From Coccinella septempunctata (lineage: Eukaryota > Arthropoda > Insecta > Coleoptera > Coccinellidae): a DNA stretch of 64,000 nt. A program made the position numbers and the translations under genes. Shown in pieces: positions 36,180 through 48,600 of this stretch (positions are counted from its first letter, which is position 1; each line of letters opens with the position of its first letter). The notes below the pieces were generated by a model. It ran no database searches. It was not told the origin of the DNA and saw only the letters and a program-made list of their open reading frames with translations. The stretch spans positions 6,944,001 to 7,008,000 of the forward strand of contig NC_058195.1 in assembly GCF_907165205.1 (NCBI RefSeq), written 5' to 3'.

Positions 36180-36634
36180 CTGATATGTTCGGCAATCATG
36201 TCAAACCATCCCAAAACCATCGCGCGAAGCCCCATTGTTTTCCCTAAAGACCCGACCAGACTTACTGTCACCTAGGGTGGTCCCCAGTCATTGACTGCTG
36301 TATCCCACTTGCCCATGGGGACTACCCATGCTATCGGTATCTCAAACGAACCGCCTCTACCATCTCGACCAATGGTGGAGCAACACCAACAATATTCAAT
36401 GGAAAGGTAGATGTTAAGGCGGGTCCTACCGACACCTTTGCAGACTGCAAGTCTGAAACCACACTCCAAAATTACTCTGGTCAGTTATACCGAAAAGGTC
36501 ACACGGACTGCTTCGCGATTGGGAATTGTCTATAGTGACATTTTGCACACTTGAGCACCATTTTCCGACGGGTCTGTGATAAGTCAGTGACTTTAGTGAT
36601 AAGGACTGTTTGGCTGTTGAGTTTGGTGTTTTAG
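36180..36634 (+). promoter_or_regulatory. gsb: Upstream region and 5' UTR of gsb
   Basis: GC-richer DNA immediately before the gsb start codon. A consensus insect initiator TCAGTT lies at 36481-36486, about 150 bp upstream of the ATG; a second weaker TCAGTG is at 36584-36589. No TATA box and no well-spaced downstream element. The 65-codon minus-strand frame here (36272-36469) has no recognisable product. Confidence 0.45.
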
Positions 36635-36689
36635 ATGGCTGTGTCGACTTTGAATATGACCCCTTACTTTCCTGGATATCCGTTTCAAG
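36635..36689 (+). CDS. gsb: gsb coding exon 1
   Basis: ATG at 36635, 18 codons plus the first base of Gly19, donor G|GTAAGG. Found by searching for the GYPFQ end of exon 1. It encodes MAVSTLNMTPYFPGYPFQ(G). Confidence 0.93.
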
Positions 36690-39600
36690 GTAAGGCCAAG
36701 AGATAGTGCTGAGATTTTGATGATCGTAATGAAGCCTAACTGCTCAGGGGTCTGAGGAACTCTGGCTATAGCTCCAAGAAGCACTTGGATGATAGAAGGT
36801 TTTCATTTTGCTGTATTTGTTTCTATCCATCTGTGTAAACCTTCACTTTGCTCTTGTTTCAAAAATGCACCAGTGCAAAACTCTATCTCAGTGCAAAACT
36901 GAATCTCAGAAGAAGTTGAGACAAAATACTTTTGCGCTGAAACCAGAGCTAGGCTAAACACTCGGCCAAATAATATTGGCACAAAGTAGATAGGAAAGAG
37001 TTGCTTTTTCTTTTGAAAATTCACACATTACCACAAAAACTCTTCATTTTGTTTTACCTGTGTTACTATACAAACCTACAGAAACTACTGGTGAAGCTCA
37101 ACACCTATCATGCATACATTTCATTCACAATTTAACTAGAATTGATATGGAATTAAGTATTCAAAACTTAGACAAAATAAGTTCAAGTAGATTCGCACCA
37201 AGAAGAATTATTTCTCTCTAATTTCAGAAAACTGAATAGATTATCATTCTGTATTCAATTTAATTGCTGTAGCAATTCTATTTCGATATAGACTTCACCT
37301 TTATCGAATGATGTCATTTCTACAGTTCCCAATTTCTGAAAACCTAATATCAGCGGGTTTCGTAAAACTTTGATTGTCCGATCAACGATTTGACACTCAC
37401 TCGATTCCTAAAACGAAATCACTGAAACCTTTTGATTTCTGAATTTTATTGAAGAAGGAGCAATTCAGAATAATTGAATGGACGTATGAACATCTTAATT
37501 TGATGCGAGAATTATATTCTGAATGATCATGACTGAATTATAGGTTGAAAACAAATTGACATCTATTCGTCAATCAAGCGTTGATTCCCCTATGAAGCTT
37601 TATGAAACCCGGAGTAAGTCTTACATCGGGTTTCATGAAACTTTGATTGTCCGATCAACGATTTAACAGTCACTCGATTTCTGAAACGAAATCACTGAAA
37701 CCTTTTGTTTTCTGAACATATTGAAGAAGGAGCAACTGAGAGTAATTGAATGGACGTATGAACGTTATGATTTGCTGCGAAAATGATATTCTGAATGATA
37801 ATCAGACTGAAATATCAATTGAAAACCAATTGACGTCTATTCGTCAATCAAGCGTTGATTCCCCGATCAAGCCAGAGTAAGTCTAATTGATGAAGTCATG
37901 AAATAAATACATATAAACGTGTCTGGTCTTAATAGGATCAAAATACCAATTTTAGCCATGCAGGCATTGTCAACATGGTCCTTGAGGTCCTTTTCAGTTA
38001 AGTTTAATATTTGGCGAAGATGGAAATCCTATTTTTTTTTATAATACTTAGATGTGTGAAAGAATCAGTTCAATAAGCATTTGAATAATTGACCAAAACG
38101 TTCGCATACGTGATTCCTATATGACTGCTTTTCTATTCTTCTACATAATATCTTTATTGTTCATACTAGCATTATATTACTATTATGATTATATTCTGGG
38201 TTCTGTCTTTCTCTTCTCATTAGTGTATCCTGTATCTATATTCTATCCAATTGAACGTACCAGTCAGGTTCAATGCAAGACCTGATTATTCTTTCAACAA
38301 ATAAACTTCAGCAAGTATTCCTTTAAATTTTTATAAAACAGTTCTCCACTTCTATACTATTTTGAAAGAGTTTTTTTACTTTTCTAGTTTCTAAAGCTTC
38401 GCAAACTCCTAAGCAAGTTCATAAAAAAGACTAAACAATGATTTATGTCCTTAGACCAGACAAAACCAGTCCTAAGTGATTTTTTCGTAATTTGTCGCAC
38501 TTTGAATTATTGAAAATTGACATCTTTTGATCTTTCTTGTTGTTGCTTCAATGCACAGTCTTACTTGTTTTTATCTTTTATGTTTATTTGTCACTATTGG
38601 CCGTTTCTATGAATATTTTCCACTATCAAAATGGCGGACAAAATGGTTGTCATTAATTAAAACAGCGGAAATTTGACACCAAACTTCTGTCAACTGCGGC
38701 AGTGCTGCCAACGTCGGCACTTCAAAAAGAAGAACAGATGGCCCACCCTTCAGTTTTTCTCCTTGAGTATTCTTCTCTTACGTCAAGTTTTGCTAATTGA
38801 AGCTATAATGCCGCATCGAACGAAAAGAAAGTCTCAAAGATAACCGATCTTTCGGAGGAAAAACGAGAAGTGTAAGACTGTCATCTCTTTCTTACAACGT
38901 GTTCTTCGGATAAGTCAGTCTTCCAGCCTTGTGGACGCCTATTAATTCATTGAATAAAATGGGTTTTAGATCGGTAAAGATAAGGTAATAATAAGGATTT
39001 AACGTGAATTTTGTTATGTATTAAGTGTATTAATGCACATCGTAGGCTGAAAGAGGCAACAGACACCTCGGGCTACGAGACGATACACATCTGGGCACAG
39101 ATTACAGAGAATAGATGGGACACTGGCCTTCTATGAGATGAAATAATGTTTGGCGCTTTTCTATAGCGGATGCGATCCGTACTACAAGCAACCTAAGGAA
39201 ACTGTATTATCAACAATACAGGAGTCTGTATTAGCGAGAAAAGGCGCGAAATTTCAAAACCGTTCGCACTACTGGGTCCGCGATATATTCAGTTCAAGAA
39301 AGCTTGAACTATTTTAAAGGAGAGGATGCTGCTAAGGAAATAATATTAATAATTATAATAATAATGTTTATTTACATAATAATAATCGTTACTTACATAT
39401 TCGTGAAATTTCAATTAAACAAACATTTCCCACAAAGTGAAAATATTATGTGCTTTCAACAAATTCAGAATAATATTTACAAGAAATATATAAAATTGTT
39501 ATACATCGAACATTATCAGATATATAAATACACAAACATTGTTTTCCCACTAAGTGAAACCATCAATATGAATGAACAATTATGAACTTTCAAAGAATTT

Positions 39601-42600
39601 AAGTGAAATTACTAGCATTAAAAATTCAGAATAATATTTAAAATATATGTACAGGTTTTTTCAAATAGACAGACATCTACTCACGTACTTTCAACGAATT
39701 CAGAATGATATTTATAAGAAAAATATACAATCCGTATACATTGTACATTGCAGGTATATGAATAAACAAATATTGTTTTCCCACAAAGTGAAACCATCAA
39801 TATGAATGAATAATAATTATCTTTTTATGTTTACCTTGACTGTCTGATTCCTCAATTGACATAAGATGAAATTATAAGTTGGTCCAGAGATATGCTAAGA
39901 AAGCGTTTGAAATCCACGAGATGAAATAATTTTTTTTGCATAAGCTAATTGTTACCTCAGACATTTATTTTGGTATTTAAGCTGACTCATCCTAGCATTG
40001 CACTCTTTCAACATTGAGTACATTATTTTTTCTTTCGCAGTTAGTTGTGAAATCCTAGTGTACTGCAACCTCGTCAAAATTGACTTTCTAACCCCTAAAA
40101 CAAAAAATATTCTATGTAACAATTGATCACCTGAAAATTTGATGAGGAAAATTGATTTCCTTATTTTCAAAAATCAATGAAAAATGAAAAAAATTGTTAC
40201 TAACCTTTCTGAATTTTTTTCTTATTCATCATAGAGTCAGATTGTGGTTCTTGTATGTCCAGCTTGGTAAAATGTGGATGACACACGTAATATCTATTGT
40301 AAATCTGTTCATCGGATAATTCTTGCCAATTTTGTGGATTAATAACTTCTAACCAAGTTTTAAAAATACTTGGATTGGCGTTGGGGAAACGATGTCTTTG
40401 GCTTACTCGGTCGATACATCCAGGTACACAACAATTGTTCATTTTTATCATTTTTAAAAGGTATAAATTAGCTTACAAATCACTAATACCTACAACGTCC
40501 ACTAATAATACAACATTTTTTAACAGAAAAGAACGAACTTAACCTCTCAACTTCTAAACTGAAGCCATGCTTGAATCGCACCTAGCGGGACTAGCGGCTG
40601 AACAATAAACTAACTGCGAATGTAGCGCCACCAAGCGGTTGCGATCCTCACTAAAAACATCAATTGTGGTGGGGGTTAAGAGGTGTCCCATCTATTCTCT
40701 GTAATCTGTGCATCTGGGGCGGCTCTGTGCTTGACACCACAGGTAATGCGATTCAGCTATGATCTCCGTCATCTGACACTTGGAAGGCTTACGCGGACGT
40801 TCGGAAATGTCAGGCGGACAGAACGGTTTTTTTTCGACAGTTCAGACCATAGTTCAAGGGAAAATGATAACGATCGCTGAAAATTGAGATGTCCAAAATC
40901 TATCGGCTTCCATTATAGTTTTTGAACCATAAGTCAACGTTTTCATCACGAAAAGAAGAAGAAGGAGAACTTAGAACATCGATATTCTGTGCTCAAAGTT
41001 TATTGTCATCGAAATGTCAATTTTTTGACATCAATGTCATCGAACATCGAAGAGTGGCCAACTTTTCGTCTTTCGAAGGATCAAAATTCGATGTTGGTAT
41101 ACAGATTCGCCAATAATTACCCTTGCTGTCGTTTTCTGAAAGGATGAGCGAAAATATTAATCGGAATCGTTAAATCTAATGCATCTGAGATTGCTCACGG
41201 GCAGAATAATTATTCCCACAATTTCACTTTGTCAGTTCTCAAAACTGATTAATAGTCGGCAATTAAAATGATTTATAAGGCCCACGGACGATGGTCTACC
41301 TTGGTCGTCTTTCCCAAGTCGAATGATTAAAACTTCGAAAATGAAGCTCTAGAAATTATAGCTCGGCGTATAAAGGCACCTTAATGAGGTATGCAGATAT
41401 TTCCGTGCTACACACCTTTGGCCGAGTGAAAAAACGGGGAAATGAGGTATAATCTATCATTTGTTGGTTGGATACTTGCGTAGTGAAATCAAAATCCTGA
41501 ATGCGAAACTGACATTTGCAGTTAATGACAGGATAATTTAATAACAATACGATACTTCAAGTTTCAAGAACTGTTTTTGTAGTATATACTTATATTTAGC
41601 TAAGAAGATTGAAAATTATTTCAAGGTACATACAGTAAGCCATATACAGGTTGAGTCTTCGACTCATACGAATATTTCATGAGTAGATTCTTGGGGACGA
41701 AAGAAACACTTTTTTCCTATACCATTTATTTCTATTCGGCCCTGATAAAAAGATATGGCCATTTTAAATTTTCATAATGAGCTGTGCCACCTCAAATTTC
41801 ACAAATAATCATCAAATTACTCGAAAACGGCGCATTATACGTGAAAATATGAAGAATACTTTTATTTTGGTAAACGTCCAAATATCCATTAGATAGCGTC
41901 AAACTTAGTTTCAATAATTGGGTTCTTTGAATTTTTGGTATTTTTATGGTGCATAATGGTCATAATGAGAAAACTGGAAGACGTGGGTGATATCTTGTGT
42001 TCGAAAAGGATCATCATCAAATAAATGAAAACGTACATCCCGAAATTCATTTCATCCAATAAATCCATTTGTGAGATAAAACTAAAAATAATTTTTTGTA
42101 TGGTTTTTCATCTTTCAAATCGAACTGATTCGGAAAAAATGGTAATGGAAAAGTATTTCTCTCGACCTCAAGAATCTACTGTTAAAATATTTGTACGAGT
42201 CAAAGACTCACCCTGTATAGCCGAAGAAATGTTGAGTTTTTCTCCCAAACTAACGCCTCCTCTTTTCATAACCTGAAATGGAATTCGTTCGAAAAATCCC
42301 CATGAAATTTCTAAGAAATGACCAGAAAATTTCCGTAGATTCATAAAAACTCGAAAAATACTGAATCCATTTTGACAAACTAAACGTTGAACACAGACAA
42401 AACATTTTTTAAGGAATTCATAAACAACGTGCATAACACAAATAGATATGAACCACCTGAAGATGATATTGTAATACCAAAACCTGTGTTGTTTCATAAA
42501 TCTTGAATAAGGGTTGAGATATCTTCGTTTATTGTATTTTCTATCTATTACAAGGTTTGAATTGAAATTTCTACGGTTAGTTTCGATGAAATTCCAATCG

Positions 42601-45600
42601 ATTCAGTTAGCGAATTAAGTTAATGATATCTTTTATGGGCAGGAATAAACGAATCTTGGCCAATGATAATTAATCGTATAATTGCCTCACTTGATTGACA
42701 GGCATTTCAATATTCATTTCTTATACGCTCTATATTAGAAATTGGATCCTCCTGTACGCATATTTATAGCTGCAACAATGAATTCAATCACAGGGGAAGA
42801 ATTGCGAACGAAAATCTTTCTCGATTTATGCCAGATGGATTGGAATTCATATTTTTCAATAAATTATGTAAAAAGGGCAAAAATGTCTATTATAGTTGAG
42901 AATGGAAAGTGATAACCGAGGCACAGCCGAGGCAAGCATGCAGGCGAGACGATAGACGGTTTTTTGCCGAAGTGCATTGAACATTTTGTCGTTGACCAAA
43001 AATAGTCAACATTTTGTGAGAAATTATGGCAATTTTTGTGAGGTTGAAGTAAAATTACAAATATTCTTAGAGTAGTCGAAAGAAACATCTTTTTTTTATA
43101 CCATTTTTTCCGATTCGGCCCTAATAAAAAGATATAGCCATTTTAAGTTTTCATAATGAGCTCTGCCACCCATGGAAAAACAAAATTACCTTCAGAATAA
43201 CTAGCTGAATCTGTGACATTACACATCTGTGGACCTTTTAAACAGAGTTGCATTCAGTCAAAGTATCCAATTTTCCGAATACCACAGATATTTTTATTAT
43301 TTAACATCAAATTACTCGAAAACGGCGTTTCATACGAGAAAATATGAAGAATACTTTTATTTTACAAAACGTTCAAATTTTCATTAGATAGCGTTCAACT
43401 TAGTTTAAAGAGTTGGGTTCTTTGAATTATTGGTATTTTATGGTACGTAATGGTCATAATGAGAAAACTGGAAGACGTGGGTGATATCTTGTGTTCGAAA
43501 CAGATTTATCAAATAAGTGAAAAACTATATTCCGAAATTCATTTCATTCGATGAAACCGTTTGTGAGTTAGACCTAAAAATAACTTTCTTTTATGGGTTT
43601 TCAACACCCTGTATCTTTAAAACCGAGCCGATTCGGAAAAAATGGTTAAGGAAAAAAGTGTTTCTTTTAACCTCAAGAATCTACTGTTGAAATTTTTTTA
43701 CGAGTCAAAGACTACCCCTGTGTAGTAGAATGTTCGAAAGGAAATCAAAAGAGGGTATTTTAAATTTCTGCTAAATTAAGAACTATCTGATGGCCCAAGT
43801 TAAATACCTTCATATGTCGAAAAACTCCCCTAAAGCTTTTAAAATTTCCAGTTTTCGATCAAATGCATGAATTATTTCAACAATGCTGAGCAAAACTAAT
43901 ACAATTTCTTTCCCTATATTCAGCGGAATATCCCGGCCATTGAAATATAATGGGATCAGCATCTTCCGCAAACCTGACCTCTTGTCCCCTCATTATTAAG
44001 ATCTTATTAAAAGCCCCTGCTAGCGAAAGAGACCTCAAGTGAGCCCACAATGATGGCCAACGCGAAGAATAGATCCCCAGAGACCATGAATGGGCCCTGG
44101 ACATATTCAGGCTCAAACAATCATTGTTGCCTTCATTTCGGTACTTGAATCTCAACAATGACTAAGCAACAAATACAATTTGCCGTAGCAATAGATTTTT
44201 TTCGCCCAACTTAACACGGATGCGTTGATTCGATTCTGTGTCGGTTTTTCCGAAGAATCAGGGTGGTCCAGAGATCGGGAACATCTTCATGGTGTTTGTA
44301 CGGTCACGCACCGTCGATTGATTTTCTGATAGATTTCTTTTGAATGGCGAACGGATCGCCATCTCCGATTGACCGAAGGAAGAGTAATTTTTCATTGTTG
44401 AAATCATTCTAAGCTGAACATGCCTTCGATGTCTTCGAAAAGACCAAAAAAGACTGTTTTTTGACAAGGAATCACCTCTTAAACGCTTTCGCTACTGTTC
44501 AATTCGCCCTGTATATTCCAATGGAAACAAAATTCGAATAAACCTTTTGTGAAACTTTCGCTCAAACTCTTATTCCCAAATAACATTTTTCGATGACTTT
44601 TTAGATTTTTAGAGCGATCAAATATTTTTCATATATCCAATAATAAATCGTTTTTCTGAGGACAATGGTTCTCAAATGATTTCCAACACCAAATTGGTGT
44701 TGAAACATCGCGTTAAACATAGTTGTCTTGATCGTTAATTCCCTAATTTAATATCTCTTTTCCCGGCAATATAAGTCGTAAATCATCATTCGGTTAGATG
44801 AAACCATTTTATGCTCGGCTTCAAAGACCACAAACCTGCCCATATGGTCGGGGGATACAGCTCTGGTAGTAATCCATTCGGAAAGTTAATTAAAACACCA
44901 GCATTTAGGCACCTCCGGCAAATCCCATTTTATGAGAGAACACAATGGGAGTGTTGCGAAGGAATTTTTCGAATTTTTTGATATATTCTGACTTCTCCCT
45001 GTATCAAACAAAGAACTGGTGCGACTATGGTTAAACTTTTCACATTTCTTTCACAATCAGAACAGCACGGGCCGATTTTATTGGTGAATTTTTTTTTAAT
45101 CAAACACCAGTTAAAAGCGTGTAAACAGATTATCGATTCATATTGTTCCATCAATTTTTTTTCTATAAATCGAGACTTTTCCAATTTCTCGGAACGCTTC
45201 CCGTTCACAATAAATCGTAAAACGTCGTAATAACTTCCATTAACAGGCATAAAGAACGGTATCCATAAAATGGACATGAAAAATAATGATTGTGTTAGGT
45301 TCTCGGATTGAATCCTTGAAACTTGGATGAAAATCCCACGTAGGTATTGAATTCTTCCCTCTTAAAAACCGTGGGCATCGCATATATATCAATTTATAAG
45401 CGAAAGTGTTTTTCACGAACGATGAATCCATATAAAAAAGACATTAAACAATTTGGGTCACACACAGAAATATCAATTCATGTCGAACTCGTTATAGGAT
45501 ATAAAAAACCAAGAAGGACCAAATTTTGCCATTTCAAGATGAAAATTGCTACTAGCAATTAATTACTACAGATTTATTTGCTATATTCAAATATTCTCAG

Positions 45601-48600
45601 CGAGAAATTCACTAATTTCAACATCAACTTATAGCAAACAATCTCTAGAAGGTTGACGTCACCAACTACCCAATTTTCCAAAATAAAATTGCTATTAGCA
45701 ATTAATTTTTTTGTGAATTTTAATTGCTACCGGCAAAAACAGCTAGCAATTGAATTCCAATAACGATTTACATCAAAAAGATAAATGGATAGCATTTGAC
45801 ACAATTCCAATGGCCACTTTGAATAAGTATTTTCTGAATTGAAGATGTTAAATGATAATAGAGTGGCTGGAAAAAATTTGTTAAGATATTGAAACAGAAA
45901 TTCGTTCACTCTGGAATAAACAATCGTTCAAGCATCCCAAAGTCTTGAAAATGAATTACATTTGCAACCCACCAGTAGCAATTAACAGATCAAAACATAA
46001 CCCTCCACCTACTGGGTTTCATAGCTTATAACTCATGAATTGAATCCCAGGATCAAAATGAATGTAGTTATAAATTGTGCCACAACGACAGAGCACTGAT
46101 AAAATTCATCATAAAAACTTCATCAAAGCTTTGAGAACTCAATATTTTTCTGTCGTGATCAATTCTTTCAGGTTCATTATTGGATGTAATGAACCAATCT
46201 AATCGCAGTGAAACAAACACTTCAGGTGAAAGGAACGATTGAATCTGGTCATCATTCGATATGGCAAAACGTTTTTCAGGGCAAGATGTGATCATAAAAG
46301 TTGTAGAATTGAGGCTGACAATATTCGTTGGAGTATATGACGTGTATAGTGTTTCTATTGAATTATATCCTTTCCGGTTTCACACTGTATCCTGAGAAAT
46401 GCTCTGAAACTAAATCTACAGGTAATTTCTTCGGAGCCTGGACGTTATTATTCCCATATTATTTTCGACAATAAAACAAATGGGTTGTTTTTTTAACTCC
46501 ATGTCAACGTATAGTTCATATAGGAACTGTACTGCAATCATTGACAATCTCTTTTATGGACTAATGGAGATAAATTTTCATTTCATCACTCGCTATTTCT
46601 TTAATTTACGGTAATGTTCACTTCAAGCCTTTCAGCATTGTGGTTGAAGGTGGATATTTGCTAATTTGAGTGAGGTTTAAGAAAGGTCTTTTTCAGCTAC
46701 TCTCTTACGTTTTTTCTGAACTAATTGATTTCCTGTTGAAAAGGTTCCTGGGCATTCTTATGAAACACGAACAGTTAGATAGAATTATCCAATTTATACC
46801 AATGATATTAGAAGACTTAGTAGATGGCTAGTATAGGAGAGATCCAATGTTGGTTTATTACTACAGGGTGTTTTTTGAAGATCTATTCAACATGCTATAC
46901 AAACGTCAGAAGAAGGACATTTTATATGTTCATGAAAACTCTGATTGGATCTTTTGCGAACCAAAAGGCCACAAAAATACGACAAACTCAATGAACCCAA
47001 CTCCTAATAGTTTGTAAGTTGAACGCTCACTATTGAATATGTGACCATTTTGAAAAATAATAGTATTTCTCATATTTTTTCGTATAGTGCGACATTTTTG
47101 AGTAATTCCATATCAAAAAATAAACAATATCTGTAAAATTCAAAATTTGGGTACTTTGGCTGAATGCAAGTGTGTTTAAAAGATCCACAAATGTACAGTA
47201 TCACAGATTTAGGAAGGAAATTTTGTTTTTCCAGAGTGGACATAGCTCATTGTGAAAACTTGAAAGGGCTTTATCTTTTCATCTAGGTCGAATAGCAAAA
47301 CATGGTGAAAAAGATTTTCTTTTGACCTCAAGAATATACTTTTCAAATATAGGTATGGACAAATCAAAGACTTTCGCTTTTTTTGCGAAAAGGACATCTC
47401 TTCTCATTTAAAGCTCAATTTCTTCAAAATTGAGCCTTGTGGGGTGTCCAAAATATATTACACATACACACAGTGTGACACGGTCAGAAATAATCTTAGC
47501 TGTAACCCATCAAACTAATTTTTTCTTGAATTTGTTTCAATGTAATGCTTGATTTGTTCGAGTTAGTACTAAAAAAAATGATTGTTGCAACCTTATGTTG
47601 TGGAAACAGTTCAGTCAAAAAAGGTTCAATGATTAGGTTCAGAAACCTCTTACCTGCATACCACAAGCAACGAAAAAAACGAACAAATAAAGGCATCCAT
47701 CGAATCCAGCGTCATTCCTTAAAACCAGGCGGAACCACTAAATTTCCCTAATACCCGTATAATCATCTCAAACGTAAAATTACGTCAACCGGCCCCAAAA
47801 TTCCAGAAAGCCTGTGTCAGCGCTCGTTCCTAGTCCTCGACAACTAAGGGCTTGTTGAACCCGCGGGCAAATCCGCTGGTACAAGTCCATAACGTCCGTG
47901 TCCCCCTTAACCGAGGAGCGCGAAGAAGAGCTCTTAAATTATTGACCGAATCGCTGTGTATCTCTCCAGCGATGCCATTCAAATCAGGTGTAGGATCTGG
48001 CTGATGAAAACAGACATTAGGAAGATCAAAGTGACCGCTGGCCGAGGCCGGCTTTTCATTTTGTTAAATGTCCGCACGCCTACTTCTCGTACGGCAATCA
48101 TGACCACGGTCGGTCCTGCTGATTGTTTGGGTCGAGCTGGTTGATTCAATTGTCCACCGACAGTCTGACTTGGGAGGCGGTTTGATGGCACTTCTAATGG
48201 CATTCGGGACACCTTTTCCGATGCGAAGGCTTTTGAAAGGATATTAAGTGACAATAGCATTGATTTATCAGCCTTAATCCAGGCACAGCGCTGGGCGGTA
48301 CTCTGTACTTGAATGGTCGTAGTTAACAGCGCTTGGTACTCGTCAGTATTTTTATTATGATCTGGTAGGTTCAAATTAATGTACTCTTCAATTTTTCTTC
48401 AGGACAAGGACGTGTGAACCAACTCGGCGGTGTTTTCATCAATGGACGTCCACTTCCCAACCACATCAGGCTGAAAATTGTGGAAATGGCTGCGGCCGGC
48501 ATTAGACCCTGCGTGATTTCACGCCAGCTGAGAGTTTCGCACGGTTGCGTCTCCAAAATACTCAACAGGTACCAGGAAACGGGCAGCATAAGGCCTGGAG

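Noticed and set aside
36272..36469. 65-codon minus-strand frame upstream of gsb
   Set aside because: No recognisable product; the position fits the gsb promoter and 5' UTR.
47979..48374. 131-codon minus-strand frame next to gsb exon 2
   Set aside because: No domain, no splice or promoter context, and antisense to the acceptor region. The block is more likely regulatory DNA.
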